Positions 25,176 through 33,264 of a DNA stretch of 64,000 bases are shown here, one piece after another; the first letter of the stretch is position 1; every line of letters begins with the position of its first letter. Under the pieces are notes generated by a model that saw only the letters and a list, made by a program, of their open reading frames with translations, made no database searches and was not told the DNA's origin. Source of the stretch: Ferdinandcohnia sp036962685 (GTDB lineage Bacteria; Bacillota; Bacilli; Bacillales; Bacillaceae_L); assembly GCF_036962685.1 (NCBI RefSeq), contig NZ_JBALOP010000017.1, positions 72,786 through 136,785 on the forward strand, written 5' to 3'. The translations under genes and the position numbers were made by a program.

Positions 25176-25917
25176 TGGTCTGATCGTTGGAATGATTATT
25201 GGAGCAACAGGCATGGGGGGGGGCATAATTATGACTCCACTCCTCCTCTTTGGATTTGGTGTGTCCCCTGCTGTTGTGGTTGGCACGGACCTAATTTTTG
25301 CAGCTGTAACTAAGTCATTTGGAGCACTTCAGCATTGGCGGCAAAGGACGATTGACTTCAACTTGCTACTACGTGTTGCCATAGGTAGTGTTCCAGGAAC
25401 GTTAACAGGATTACTACTTCTTTATTTCATTAAACAGGATAATCAAGCGGATTTAAATTTGTTTATTACTCAAGGCATTTCAATCGCGTTCATACTTATT
25501 TCAATCGTTATGCTACTGAAATTGTTTGTATGGAAAAAGTCCTTATTTGATGGTTCAAAACAGGTTAACACTACTGTACTTATCTCGATAGGATTTTTAA
25601 CTGGGCTTCTCGTTGCAATCACATCGGTGGGAAGTGGAACCTTATTTATTGCTTTGTTATTATGGCTATACCCATTAAAATCCTCCGCCCTAGTTGGTAC
25701 AGATATCCTTCACGGCGTATTGATAACAGGTTTAGCAGGGTTCGCCCATTCATTCTTAGGAACAATTGATTATGTACTCGTGCTTCAATTGTTAGCAGGA
25801 TCGATTCCTGGTGTACTTATCGGTAGTAGGATAACTCTCAAATTACCAGACCTGTACATTCGCCTCTTGTTGATCACGATGATGCTTGTTACTTCATTCA
25901 TCTTATTATCCCGTTGA
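25153..25917 (+). CDS. TauE/SafE-family membrane transporter
   Basis: 254 residues with about eight hydrophobic segments and the family's duplicated glycine-rich motifs: GLIVGMIIGATGMGGGIIMTPLLL near residue 8 and GLLVAITSVGSGTLFIALLLWLYPL in the second half, plus GTDLIFAAVTKSFGALQHWR. TauE/SafE proteins move sulfite, sulfoacetate, sulfate or other sulfur anions. ATG 25153 overlaps the end of the PAPS gene by 23 bases and is preceded by GGTGG; the earlier in-frame ATG at 25117 would add a non-family leader. Its place at the end of the sat operon suggests sulfate uptake (or export of a sulfur by-product). Confidence 0.85.
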   Translation: MDVWISISGLIVGMIIGATGMGGGIIMTPLLLFGFGVSPAVVVGTDLIFAAVTKSFGALQHWRQRTIDFNLLLRVAIGSVPGTLTGLLLLYFIKQDNQADLNLFITQGISIAFILISIVMLLKLFVWKKSLFDGSKQVNTTVLISIGFLTGLLVAITSVGSGTLFIALLLWLYPLKSSALVGTDILHGVLITGLAGFAHSFLGTIDYVLVLQLLAGSIPGVLIGSRITLKLPDLYIRLLLITMMLVTSFILLSR

Positions 25918-25967
25918 ATACCTTTTATAAAATTTAATTGTACAGTAGGTCATTTAGGATAAGAGAA

Positions 25968-26000
25968 AAAGCTAAAGGTCAACTTACCTTTAGCTTTTTT
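25968..26000. terminator. Bidirectional terminator behind the sat operon
   Basis: 12-bp arms 25968-25979 and 25986-25997 (AAAGCTAAAGGT/ACCTTTAGCTTT) with T runs on both strands. Confidence 0.9.
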
Positions 26001-26139
26001 CTTTTGCATTTTTATTGTTACCTTCAACGAAAAATTGAAGCTCGTCATTTGTCAAATCTTTTCTTTTTACATCAATATCAAGTTCGTTTCCACGTCTCTT
26101 TTTACTACATATCCTGTTCCATCGACTAGAACATTCGTT
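25996..26139 (-). pseudogene. Decayed or frameshifted small gene behind galU
   Basis: On the minus strand directly after galU, AGGAGGAATAAAACGA leads into an ATG whose frame stops after two codons. Neighbouring frames read NVLVDGTGYVVKR and then RGNELDIDVKRKDLTNDELQ, ending FFVEGNNKNAKEKS at a stop inside the terminator stem. Two frame changes would restore one protein of about 45 residues. It could be a recent pseudogene or sequence error. No family recognised. Confidence 0.4.
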
Positions 26140-26967
26140 TTATTCCTCCTGGTCACCTTGTTGTAAATTATATACTTTTTGCACAAGCCTGATATATTCA
26201 GCTTCCTTTGCAATATCAAAACGCTCACTGGCAACTTCAAGCCCATATGCAGGCTCTGATTGGAGCATAAGCTTAATTGCGTCAGTTAACTGCACTTCTG
26301 AACCAACACCTGGTTTAGTTTGTTCTAAGCATGAAAAAATGTCCGGCTTTAAAATATATCTTCCTGTTACAGCAAGATTCGAGGGGGGATTACTTTTCGG
26401 TTTTTCAACAATATCAGAAATTTTATATAAACGGTCTTTTTCCTTTTTCCCTACCTGAATGACCCCATAGCTTTTCAAATGTGCTTCCTCAACCTGTTGT
26501 AGGGCAATTACGTTGTTAGCGTATTCATTATAAGAGTCAATTAACTCCTCTAATGGATTTTTATTATTAGGAAGGTAGATTTCATCTGGTAACAAAATTG
26601 CAAATGGATCGTTACCTATAAAGTCCTTCGCTAATGAGATGGCATGACCTAACCCCTTTGGATAGTACTGTCTCATATAATAAATTTTCACTTTCGGAAG
26701 TTCCAAGCTATTGAGGAGATATTGTTTATTATGTTGCTCTAAAAATGCTTCTAATTCTAGGGATCTATCATAATAATCCACAATTAAGTTTTTCGTCCGT
26801 GAGACGATCATTAAAATTTGTTCAATTCCTGCTTTTACAGCCTCCTCAACGATGTAATCAATAGCCGGGCGACCTCCGATAGGGAGCATTTCTTTAGGAA
26901 GTACTTTTGTCATTGGTAAACCCCGTGTTCCAAACCCTGCTGCGGGAATAATTGCCTTCTTAATCAT
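26140..26967 (-). CDS. galU: UTP-glucose-1-phosphate uridylyltransferase
   Basis: 275 residues. It forms UDP-glucose from UTP and glucose 1-phosphate. The nucleotide-binding start IPAAGFGTRGLPMTKVLPKEMLPI, the central YPKGLGHAISLAKDFIG and FAILLPDEI, and VEKPKSNPPSNLAVTGRYIL are typical of GalU/GtaB/YtdA. RBS GGGGGAGACAAC before ATG. The product feeds the UDP-glucose dehydrogenase at 11834-13126 and the glycosyltransferases; in B. subtilis the paralogue YtdA sits in a coat-glycan cluster. Confidence 0.92.
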   Translation of the reverse strand: MIKKAIIPAAGFGTRGLPMTKVLPKEMLPIGGRPAIDYIVEEAVKAGIEQILMIVSRTKNLIVDYYDRSLELEAFLEQHNKQYLLNSLELPKVKIYYMRQYYPKGLGHAISLAKDFIGNDPFAILLPDEIYLPNNKNPLEELIDSYNEYANNVIALQQVEEAHLKSYGVIQVGKKEKDRLYKISDIVEKPKSNPPSNLAVTGRYILKPDIFSCLEQTKPGVGSEVQLTDAIKLMLQSEPAYGLEVASERFDIAKEAEYIRLVQKVYNLQQGDQEE

Positions 26968-27082
26968 TTAGTTGTCTCCCCCTTCTGTTATTATTTAATC
27001 TATTCTCGAGTCGTCTTAAAGTAAGTTGTCCATCATAGAAAGGGCGAGAAAGTGGGGCAAACGCATAAAGGATTTTTGCATA

Positions 27083-27112
27083 CAAAAACCCACGAAGTAA
27101 GTACCGTGGGTT
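27083..27112 (-). terminator. Terminator of the MFS transporter gene
   Basis: AACCCACG 27087-27094 pairs with CGTGGGTT 27105-27112; TTTTTGT follows on the minus strand. Confidence 0.8.
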
Positions 27113-27137
27113 CAAGCGCTAGTCTACAAAAAAAGCT

Positions 27138-28370
27138 CTATCTCTTTATTTTTTGAAATAAAGAATCTGTTCGAATCCGCTTTGGCGGTTTAATAAAAAA
27201 TAAGACTAGGATAGTTGCTATTGCCGATATGCCAGCGACTGAAAAAAACAAAATATCATGTGAAAGCTTCATTAAAATGGCAAAAACCGGTGGCCCAACA
27301 GCAACACCAATAAATCGAGCACTACTATAGATAGAAGTAATCGTACCTCTTTCATCTTTTTCAATGCCATTCGTAATTAAAGCGTCTAGACTTGGTAGGG
27401 CTACTCCAATCCCGATTCCACAGAATACAAGACCAACAAGAAAGACATATAAATTTTCTGTATAACAAATGGCAAAAATAGCTGCCGTTGTAGTCATAAT
27501 CCCGAAGAAAATAATCCATTTTATCGCATTCTTGTCATCGCCTAGTTTTTTTCCTGTTATAAATGAAGCGAGGCAAAGTGCCCCTAACGGGATAGCTAAA
27601 ATAAGTCCCTTGATAATTCCATCAATTCCGTATTTGTCCTCTAAAATCGATGACAGGAAAAAGAGCATACCAAAAAGAATGTACATACAAATTGCACCAA
27701 CGATGAAAATACATATCAGCCAGCGTCCTTCTTCTTTCAAGGTTCGCATAATTTTTTTTAGAAAATAGGTAAAATCTGAGTTGTCAACCTTATCGTCCTT
27801 TGGCGCATGAACCATAAATTGAATCAATAGAATGGAAATCAAACAAAAAATCGGGAAAGCAAAAAAAGGCATATACCAAATCATAACTGCGAGCAACGCA
27901 CCTAAAATTGGGCTTAGTACCTTTCCAAATGTATTGGATGTTTCAATTAAGCCTAGTCCAGTATTCACATCCTTCTCACTTTTACACATGTCCCCTACTA
28001 ATGGTAAAACAATTGGCGAAGCTCCTGCGGCACCTACACCTTGTAAAAGTCTTCCTACCAGGATTAAGATATAAGGGCTTTCGAAAAGCCACGAAGCAAG
28101 TCCTGCAAGTAAACCTCCTACCCCAGCAATGATTAAGCTTGGGATGATTACTTTTTTCCTTCCGATTCGATCAGAGAGAAACCCAGCAACCGGGATTAAA
28201 ATAATCGCTACAACAGAATATATTGTAATAATTAAGCTTGATTGAAAAGGTGAAATTTTAAGTTCTTTTTCCATCATTGGTAAAACAGGAATTAGCATAG
28301 AATTACCCAAGGTCATGACTAATGGGATAGATGCAAGTGAAAGCACACCCCATTTCTCTTTTTTATGCAT
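27138..28370 (-). CDS. MFS drug/metabolite transporter
   Basis: 410 residues with twelve hydrophobic segments. The 14-TM alternatives are unlikely by length. Motif A appears as GFLSDRIGRKKVI after TM2, motif C-like GRLLQGVGAAGASPIVLPLVGD after TM4, and a second half with LVGLVFCGIGIGVALPSLDAL. This is the DHA1 type (like YitG/BlaC exporters). ATG 28370 is chosen because AAGGAG lies upstream; the longer frame to 28463 runs into the promoter of fabI. Substrate unknown; it may export a pathway product or be unrelated to the island. Confidence 0.85.
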   Translation of the reverse strand: MHKKEKWGVLSLASIPLVMTLGNSMLIPVLPMMEKELKISPFQSSLIITIYSVVAIILIPVAGFLSDRIGRKKVIIPSLIIAGVGGLLAGLASWLFESPYILILVGRLLQGVGAAGASPIVLPLVGDMCKSEKDVNTGLGLIETSNTFGKVLSPILGALLAVMIWYMPFFAFPIFCLISILLIQFMVHAPKDDKVDNSDFTYFLKKIMRTLKEEGRWLICIFIVGAICMYILFGMLFFLSSILEDKYGIDGIIKGLILAIPLGALCLASFITGKKLGDDKNAIKWIIFFGIMTTTAAIFAICYTENLYVFLVGLVFCGIGIGVALPSLDALITNGIEKDERGTITSIYSSARFIGVAVGPPVFAILMKLSHDILFFSVAGISAIATILVLFFIKPPKRIRTDSLFQKIKR

Positions 28371-28496
28371 TCCACTATCTCCTTCGGAATTCCAATCTTC
28401 TATGAACGTATAGCTTTTAGCTTCACCTTGAAATGGTGATAATATGTATGAAGTGATTATCATTGCTTGATTTAGTAATTATAATAAACTAAAATA

Positions 28497-28525
28497 TAGT
28501 ATCAGATACTAAAACCAGGTATAAT
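28497..28525 (+). promoter_or_regulatory. FapR-type operator overlapping the fabI promoter
   Basis: TAGTATC-A-GATACTA at 28497-28511 is a perfect inverted repeat resembling the FapR box (TTAGTA...TACTAA), which controls fabI in B. subtilis. A -10 TATAAT lies at 28520-28525, placing the operator over the -35 position, as for other FapR-repressed promoters. Malonyl-CoA would relieve repression. Confidence 0.72.
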
Positions 28526-28568
28526 AAAAAAAGTAGAATTAATTTTTAATGCAGTTATGGAGGTAACA

Positions 28569-29348
28569 ATGGAAGATTTAATTCAATTAGAAGGTAAAAA
28601 TATTGTCGTCATGGGCGTAGCGAATGAAAGAAGTATTGCTTGGGGTGTTGCTGAATCCCTTTATAAAGCTGGAGCAAAAGTCATTTATACGTATCGTCTA
28701 GATCGTTCACGTGAAAAGCTAGAAAAATTATTAGAGAAATACAACTACCCAGCAGAATTGATTGTCAGATGTGACGTGAACAGCGATGAAAGCATCTCAC
28801 AAGCATTTACTGAAATCGGTGAAAAAGTAGGAACGATTCATGGGTTAGTGCACTCTGTAGCATTCGCAAATGCTGATGACTTAAAAGGCGATTTTATTGA
28901 TACATCAAGAGATGGATATGCATTCGCACAAGACACAAGTAGCTATTCTTTAGTAGCGGCAGCAAAAGCAGCTCGACCATACTTAGCGGAAGATGCTTCT
29001 ATCCTTACTATGTCTTACCTAGGTGCTGTACGCGCTCTTCCTGGTTATAATGTGATGGGAATTGCAAAAGCTTCACTTGAAGCATGTGTAAGATACCTTA
29101 CATTTGACCTTGGAAAAGATGGAGTTAGAATCAATGCGATTTCAGCGGGTCCGATTAGAACGTTAGCTGCCAAAGGAGTACCTGGCTTTAATGATATTAT
29201 GAAAATGATTGAAGAAAAGGCTCCACTTAAGCGTAATGTAACAAAAGAAGATGTCGGTAACATGTCCATCGCCATGCTGAGCAACCTTTCACGCGGAGTG
29301 ACGGGCGAAGTCATTTACGTTGATTCTGGATATAGTATTGTCGGGTAA
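28569..29348 (+). CDS. fabI: Enoyl-ACP reductase (NADH), FabI
   Basis: 259 residues (B. subtilis FabI has 258). It reduces the enoyl-ACP double bond in fatty acid elongation. The N-terminal VVMGVANERSIAWGVAESL cofactor loop, SVAFANADDLKG, YLGAVRALPGYNVMGIAKASLE with the catalytic Tyr-x6-Lys, and AISAGPIRTLAAKG are all diagnostic. ATG 28569 follows GGAGGTAAC; the ATG at 28557 precedes that site and is not used. Right chromosomal anchor of the island; a FapR-type operator lies upstream. Confidence 0.95.
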   Translation: MEDLIQLEGKNIVVMGVANERSIAWGVAESLYKAGAKVIYTYRLDRSREKLEKLLEKYNYPAELIVRCDVNSDESISQAFTEIGEKVGTIHGLVHSVAFANADDLKGDFIDTSRDGYAFAQDTSSYSLVAAAKAARPYLAEDASILTMSYLGAVRALPGYNVMGIAKASLEACVRYLTFDLGKDGVRINAISAGPIRTLAAKGVPGFNDIMKMIEEKAPLKRNVTKEDVGNMSIAMLSNLSRGVTGEVIYVDSGYSIVG

Positions 29349-29349
29349 T

Positions 29350-29474
29350 AAGAAATGCGGAAGGTACTTACCCATCGGCAACAAGCATTAGAGAAGCGCT
29401 GACAGAAGGGGCATTTTACCTTCCCAAGCGATTAGCTCAGACCAAAGAGCCGGTAGCACCTGGAGCTAGACAAT
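29350..29474. repeat. Dispersed repeat family 2, copy 1
   Basis: About 125 bases sharing blocks (CGGCAACAAGCAT, CGCTGACAGAAG, TTTTACCTTCC, GAGCTAGACAA) with 33058-33184 and, inverted, with 47937-48057. Such elements are scattered through many Bacillus genomes. It lies between the fabI stop and the terminator. Confidence 0.8.
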
Positions 29475-29478
29475 ATAA

Positions 29479-29514
29479 AGAAGAGGGCGACCATTTGGTT
29501 CGCCCTCTTCTACT
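29479..29514. terminator. Shared terminator of fabI and yjbQ
   Basis: 11-bp stem 29480-29490/29500-29510 (GAAGAGGGCGA arm) between convergent genes, T-rich on both sides. Confidence 0.88.
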
Positions 29515-29515
29515 T

Positions 29516-31363
29516 TTAGAATTCTAAATCCACTTTTAATTCGTCAACATACTCCCTAGAGCCTGTAACAATTAATCGGTCCCCAAGTAGAAGTTCTGTA
29601 TCACCATGCGGCACAATTGAATCTTTGCCTCTAAAGATTCGAACAAAGATAACATCTCCAGTAAACGGAAAATTCCGCAGCATGGTTCCATCATAAAGAC
29701 TATTGTTCATTTCAATTTGATACAAGGAATTATCTTGATTTGTCAGGATCGTCATGATACCTGGTGCCTCAATTAAAGCACGAAGTAATGTATTTGTAGA
29801 CATTAATAATGAGAATACATCAATATTTTGATCCTTGAGTTCATCTCCAAGTTCACTTGATTCAATTCTCGCAATAACGCGATCCACTCCAGTTTCCTTC
29901 GCAAATTTTGCAATCTCCGCATTCTGTTCATCAGATCCTGTTGTAATAACTAAAACATCCACATCAAACACATCTGAACTCTGAAGGCTCTCAATCGAAT
30001 AATCGGCTAGTTCTACAATATCAAACAAAGAATCAGAATGTCTTTTATCAATTTTATCCTGAGTTGTATGGTATATCGTCGTATCATATAGCTTTGAATT
30101 CAATTCCCTAGTCACAGGTAAAGACATTTGGTTTGCCCCAATAAAGGCAACGCGAATAATTGGTTCTTCGTCGACTTGCTTCGGAAAAAGCTTTTTGAAC
30201 CCAATTGGCGAAACAATACTTGCAATAACAGCAACTAAGATTAAAGCACCTGACATTCTATCATCAATAATCCCCATTTTTTCCCCAACAGTTGCTGCTG
30301 CAATAACAAGAGATAGCGTTGATGTTAATAAGGCACCGGCTCCAATCGTGGTTCGCCAATCATACCAGCGCTTTATATATAGAATCGGAAGCATTTTTGA
30401 AATCACTAAAGCAATAAATAATAATGGAATGAGCAATAAGATTTTCGGATCCTGGAAAAGTGCCCATAAGTCGAGTTCAACCCCAATCATCACGAAAAAG
30501 ATTGGAATTAAGAATCCATAGCCAAATGAATCAAGCTGTTGTACCATTTCGTGATTTGGTGACAATAACGATACTAATACACCAGCTAAAAACGCACCTA
30601 ATATATTCTCTGCACCGATCGTTTCAGATAGTGCAACAAGGATTATGATTAATGCAAAAATGGCCCTTGTTCCAATTTGAACCGTTCCTTTTGACATTGT
30701 TTCAAGGAATGAACGATTTTGAAACCTCTTCCCCACTAAATATAAAAGTACCCCAGCACCAAACAAGATTAACAAGAGCCACATATTGCTCTCTCCGCCT
30801 CCGTAAATGGAGGCAAAAACAGCAAGTAAAATCATGGTAACAAGGTCAGCTACTACTGCAACAAGTAAAATAATCTGACCAATATTTGTTTTCATGATTT
30901 GGGCATCCTTAAGGGTTGGCACTACAACCCCTAATGAAATTGTCGAAATAATTAACGTCATTAAAAAGGCATTATCCGTAAACCCTGTCCACACAAATAG
31001 ATATGATAGCAGTAGCGATAATATAAAAATTCCTGCAAAAACGACAACGGAAACTAGGAAAGTACTTGGAGCCTTTTTACCACTAGGCAATGTTTGTTTC
31101 TTTTTTCCTCCAACAAAAGCAGAAAAGTCAATTTCAAGCCCGCTTAAAAACATTAAAAAGATAAATCCTAAAGTTGATAAGGTTTCAAGCCACATATCAG
31201 GTTCAACCACGTCAAACCCACTTTTTCCGATCATAATCCCCATAATAATTTCTGCAACAACGACAGGAATTACCCTTAGTTTAAACCTATGTAATAACAG
31301 TGGTGTCAAAAATGCCACCACCATCACAATCACTAACGATGTTAATGAAGCACCATGTTCCAT
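29516..31363 (-). CDS. yjbQ: CPA2-type cation:proton antiporter YjbQ
   Basis: 615 residues (YjbQ of B. subtilis is 614). The first about 390 residues are a Na+/H+ exchanger-type membrane domain with 12-13 segments (LLHRFKLRVIPVVVAEIIMGIMIGKSG, FLMFLSGLEIDF, LGAFLAGVLVSLLSPNHE); then a TrkA-N/RCK domain starts at VAFIGANQMSLPVTREL and a TrkA-C domain ends DTELLLGDRLIVTGS. Such proteins move Na+ or K+ in exchange for H+ under nucleotide control. RBS AAGGGGG before ATG. Position next to fabI matches the B. subtilis order. Confidence 0.9.
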   Translation of the reverse strand: MEHGASLTSLVIVMVVAFLTPLLLHRFKLRVIPVVVAEIIMGIMIGKSGFDVVEPDMWLETLSTLGFIFLMFLSGLEIDFSAFVGGKKKQTLPSGKKAPSTFLVSVVVFAGIFILSLLLSYLFVWTGFTDNAFLMTLIISTISLGVVVPTLKDAQIMKTNIGQIILLVAVVADLVTMILLAVFASIYGGGESNMWLLLILFGAGVLLYLVGKRFQNRSFLETMSKGTVQIGTRAIFALIIILVALSETIGAENILGAFLAGVLVSLLSPNHEMVQQLDSFGYGFLIPIFFVMIGVELDLWALFQDPKILLLIPLLFIALVISKMLPILYIKRWYDWRTTIGAGALLTSTLSLVIAAATVGEKMGIIDDRMSGALILVAVIASIVSPIGFKKLFPKQVDEEPIIRVAFIGANQMSLPVTRELNSKLYDTTIYHTTQDKIDKRHSDSLFDIVELADYSIESLQSSDVFDVDVLVITTGSDEQNAEIAKFAKETGVDRVIARIESSELGDELKDQNIDVFSLLMSTNTLLRALIEAPGIMTILTNQDNSLYQIEMNNSLYDGTMLRNFPFTGDVIFVRIFRGKDSIVPHGDTELLLGDRLIVTGSREYVDELKVDLEF

Positions 31364-31394
31364 GTTTTACCCCCTTGTATTTTATTTTAATTTA

Positions 31395-32780
31395 TCAAAC
31401 AAGATACCCCATAAAAAAGGTTGCTAATCCAAAATAAATTAAAATACTAATAATGTCATTAATTGTGGTAATAAAAGGTCCTGAAGCAACCGCTGGGTCA
31501 ACCTTCAAACGATGCATTAATAATGGTACAAGTGCACCAGCAAGTGTCGCTACAATTAATGTAATTAAAATTGAAAATCCAACTAATAGTCCAAGAAAGA
31601 AATCACCTTTCCAAAAATAGACCACAAACATGATGACCGTTCCACATACGGCCCCAGTTATGACACCGGTCCCCGCTTCCCTAAGGATTAATAGCCATTT
31701 ATTTTCTTCCTCATCCTCACCAATCGCAATTCGACGTACGGCAACAGCCAAGGCTTGTGTTCCTGTATTACCAGCCATTCCCGCAATTAACGGGATAAAA
31801 ACGGCTAAAATTGCAACTTGATCTAAAGTTGCTTCAAATCGCCCAATTAAGCTTGCTGTCATCATTCCTAGGAAGGATAAAATGATGAGCCATGGCAATC
31901 TTTTTTTAGCAGATGTAAAAATATTTTTATCAGCCGAGTCAACATCTGAAATCCCCGCAAGCTTTGAGTAGTCATCAGAAGCCTCTTCATCCATTACATC
32001 AATAATGTCATCAACGGTAATAATTCCCAGTAAGTGATTTTGAAAATCGATAACCGGAACCGCTAAGAAATTATAGTCCTTCATCCTCCGAGCTACCTCT
32101 TCTTGGTCTTCACTGACAGAAACAGAAACAACACGATCATTCATAATTTCATGGATCATTGTATCGTCATCACTTACAAGCAAATCACGAATTGAAATGA
32201 CACCGACAAGCTGTTTTTCTTCATCTATCACATAGACATAATAAATCGTTTCAGCACGAGGAGCTTCCTTTTTCAAAATGTACATGGCTGACTTTACAGT
32301 TTGATTGGCATGTATCGCGATATATTCGGTAGTCATAATACTACCGGCAGTATATTCTTCATAATGAAGAAGCTGTTTAATTTCCCCCGCAGCTTCATCA
32401 TCCATAATAGTCAAATAGCTTGCGACCTGATCTTTGTTTAATTCATTCAATACATCAACGGCATCGTCGGCATACATTTGTGAAAGCATATCCGCGACAA
32501 AGGTTGGATCCATCTCAGACAAAAGCTCTTCATATTCATTCTCATCTATCTCAAGGTTTTCAAAAACCTCCGCCATTTCAGCTGGAGACAAAAATTGATA
32601 TATGTGCATTCTAAAATCTATTGGCAGTTTTGCATAGAACTTAGATTTTTCATACGGATGTATTTCTAAAAATAATGACCTAAATTGATCAATATCCTCA
32701 TTTTGAAGAGCTGTTAACAATTGTTCTGTTTCTAACTGTTGCTGTTCTTTTTCATTTACTTCCTGTTGCAACATATTCAT
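31395..32780 (-). CDS. mgtE: Magnesium transporter MgtE
   Basis: 461 residues. In order: N-terminal superhelical domain (about 20-140, LSPAEMAEVFENLE, MYADDAVDVLNELN), two CBS domains (about 145-270, TTEYIAIHANQTVKSAM and VVSVSVSEDQEEVARRM) and five C-terminal membrane helices with the pore motif AGMAGNTGTQALAVAVR. It imports Mg2+, with the CBS region acting as the Mg2+ sensor. ATG 32780 follows GGAGGGAGGAGG; a second ATG six bases downstream is equally possible. No M-box riboswitch was found upstream. Confidence 0.93.
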   Translation of the reverse strand: MNMLQQEVNEKEQQQLETEQLLTALQNEDIDQFRSLFLEIHPYEKSKFYAKLPIDFRMHIYQFLSPAEMAEVFENLEIDENEYEELLSEMDPTFVADMLSQMYADDAVDVLNELNKDQVASYLTIMDDEAAGEIKQLLHYEEYTAGSIMTTEYIAIHANQTVKSAMYILKKEAPRAETIYYVYVIDEEKQLVGVISIRDLLVSDDDTMIHEIMNDRVVSVSVSEDQEEVARRMKDYNFLAVPVIDFQNHLLGIITVDDIIDVMDEEASDDYSKLAGISDVDSADKNIFTSAKKRLPWLIILSFLGMMTASLIGRFEATLDQVAILAVFIPLIAGMAGNTGTQALAVAVRRIAIGEDEEENKWLLILREAGTGVITGAVCGTVIMFVVYFWKGDFFLGLLVGFSILITLIVATLAGALVPLLMHRLKVDPAVASGPFITTINDIISILIYFGLATFFMGYLV

Positions 32781-32806
32781 CCTCCTCCCTCCTAACAACT
32801 GAAAAA

Positions 32807-32928
32807 TCAAATGCGCCTTGGCGTATTAGCGCCCAGATTTTTTCGAGCAAGCTCGAAAATTTTCCTTTGAAAATCTGTGGCATCCGCCGGAGGCTTTAAC
32901 TTTAATCAGCCTACTGCTGATTAAAGTT
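32807..32928. repeat. Dispersed repeat family 1, copy A (short form) with terminal hairpin
   Basis: Begins ATCAAATGCGCCTTGGCGTA, continues with a small palindrome TTTTTTCGAGC/GCTCGAAAA and the block GGCATCCGCCGGAGGCTTTAA. It ends in a hairpin at 32898-32910/32916-32928 with a 13-bp perfect stem. Related copies: 38208, 38791, 49443, and inverted 47560. Located upstream of mgtE. Confidence 0.88.
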
Positions 32929-33057
32929 AAAATCTTAACATACATTTCATAAAATGTAACATACGACCATTTACTTTTTACGGCAATATGTATATCATTA
33001 TTTTTTTAGTTTGCATTATACAATCAATCAAAAATAAGCTAAGATAGAATTGGCTAA

Positions 33058-33184
33058 TCGAAATGCGCTAAGAGCGCCTGATTATCGGCGACAAGCATAA
33101 GACGAACGCTGACAGAAGCTTCCTTTTACCTTCCGAAGCAATTGGCTTAGACTAGAGAGCCGATGGTGACTGGATCTAGACAAA
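33058..33184. repeat. Dispersed repeat family 2, copy 2
   Basis: About 125 bases sharing CGGCGACAAGCATAAGACGAA, CGCTGACAGAAG, TTTTACCTTCCGAAGC and GATCTAGACAAA blocks with the copies at 29350 and (inverted) 47937. Confidence 0.82.
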
Positions 33185-33198
33185 AATTAAATTATTGG

Positions 33199-33228
33199 AT
33201 ATTGAATGATACCCTGTTTTCTATGATA
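33199..33228 (+). promoter_or_regulatory. Candidate sigma-A promoter of the SEDS gene
   Basis: TTGAAT followed after 17 bases by GATATA, about 40 bases upstream of the start codon. The match is imperfect, so the assignment is tentative. Confidence 0.35.
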
Positions 33229-33264
33229 TAAAACTCGTGCCTGATTAGAAAGGATTTTTTATCC

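Noticed and set aside
27138..28370. MFS gene as a dedicated exporter of the island's product
   Set aside because: The protein is a generic drug/metabolite exporter, polysaccharides are not moved by MFS proteins, and it has its own promoter and terminator; no specific link can be shown.
32811..33264. M-box magnesium riboswitch upstream of mgtE
   Set aside because: The expected long structured leader with its conserved blocks is not present; the space holds repeat elements of two families.
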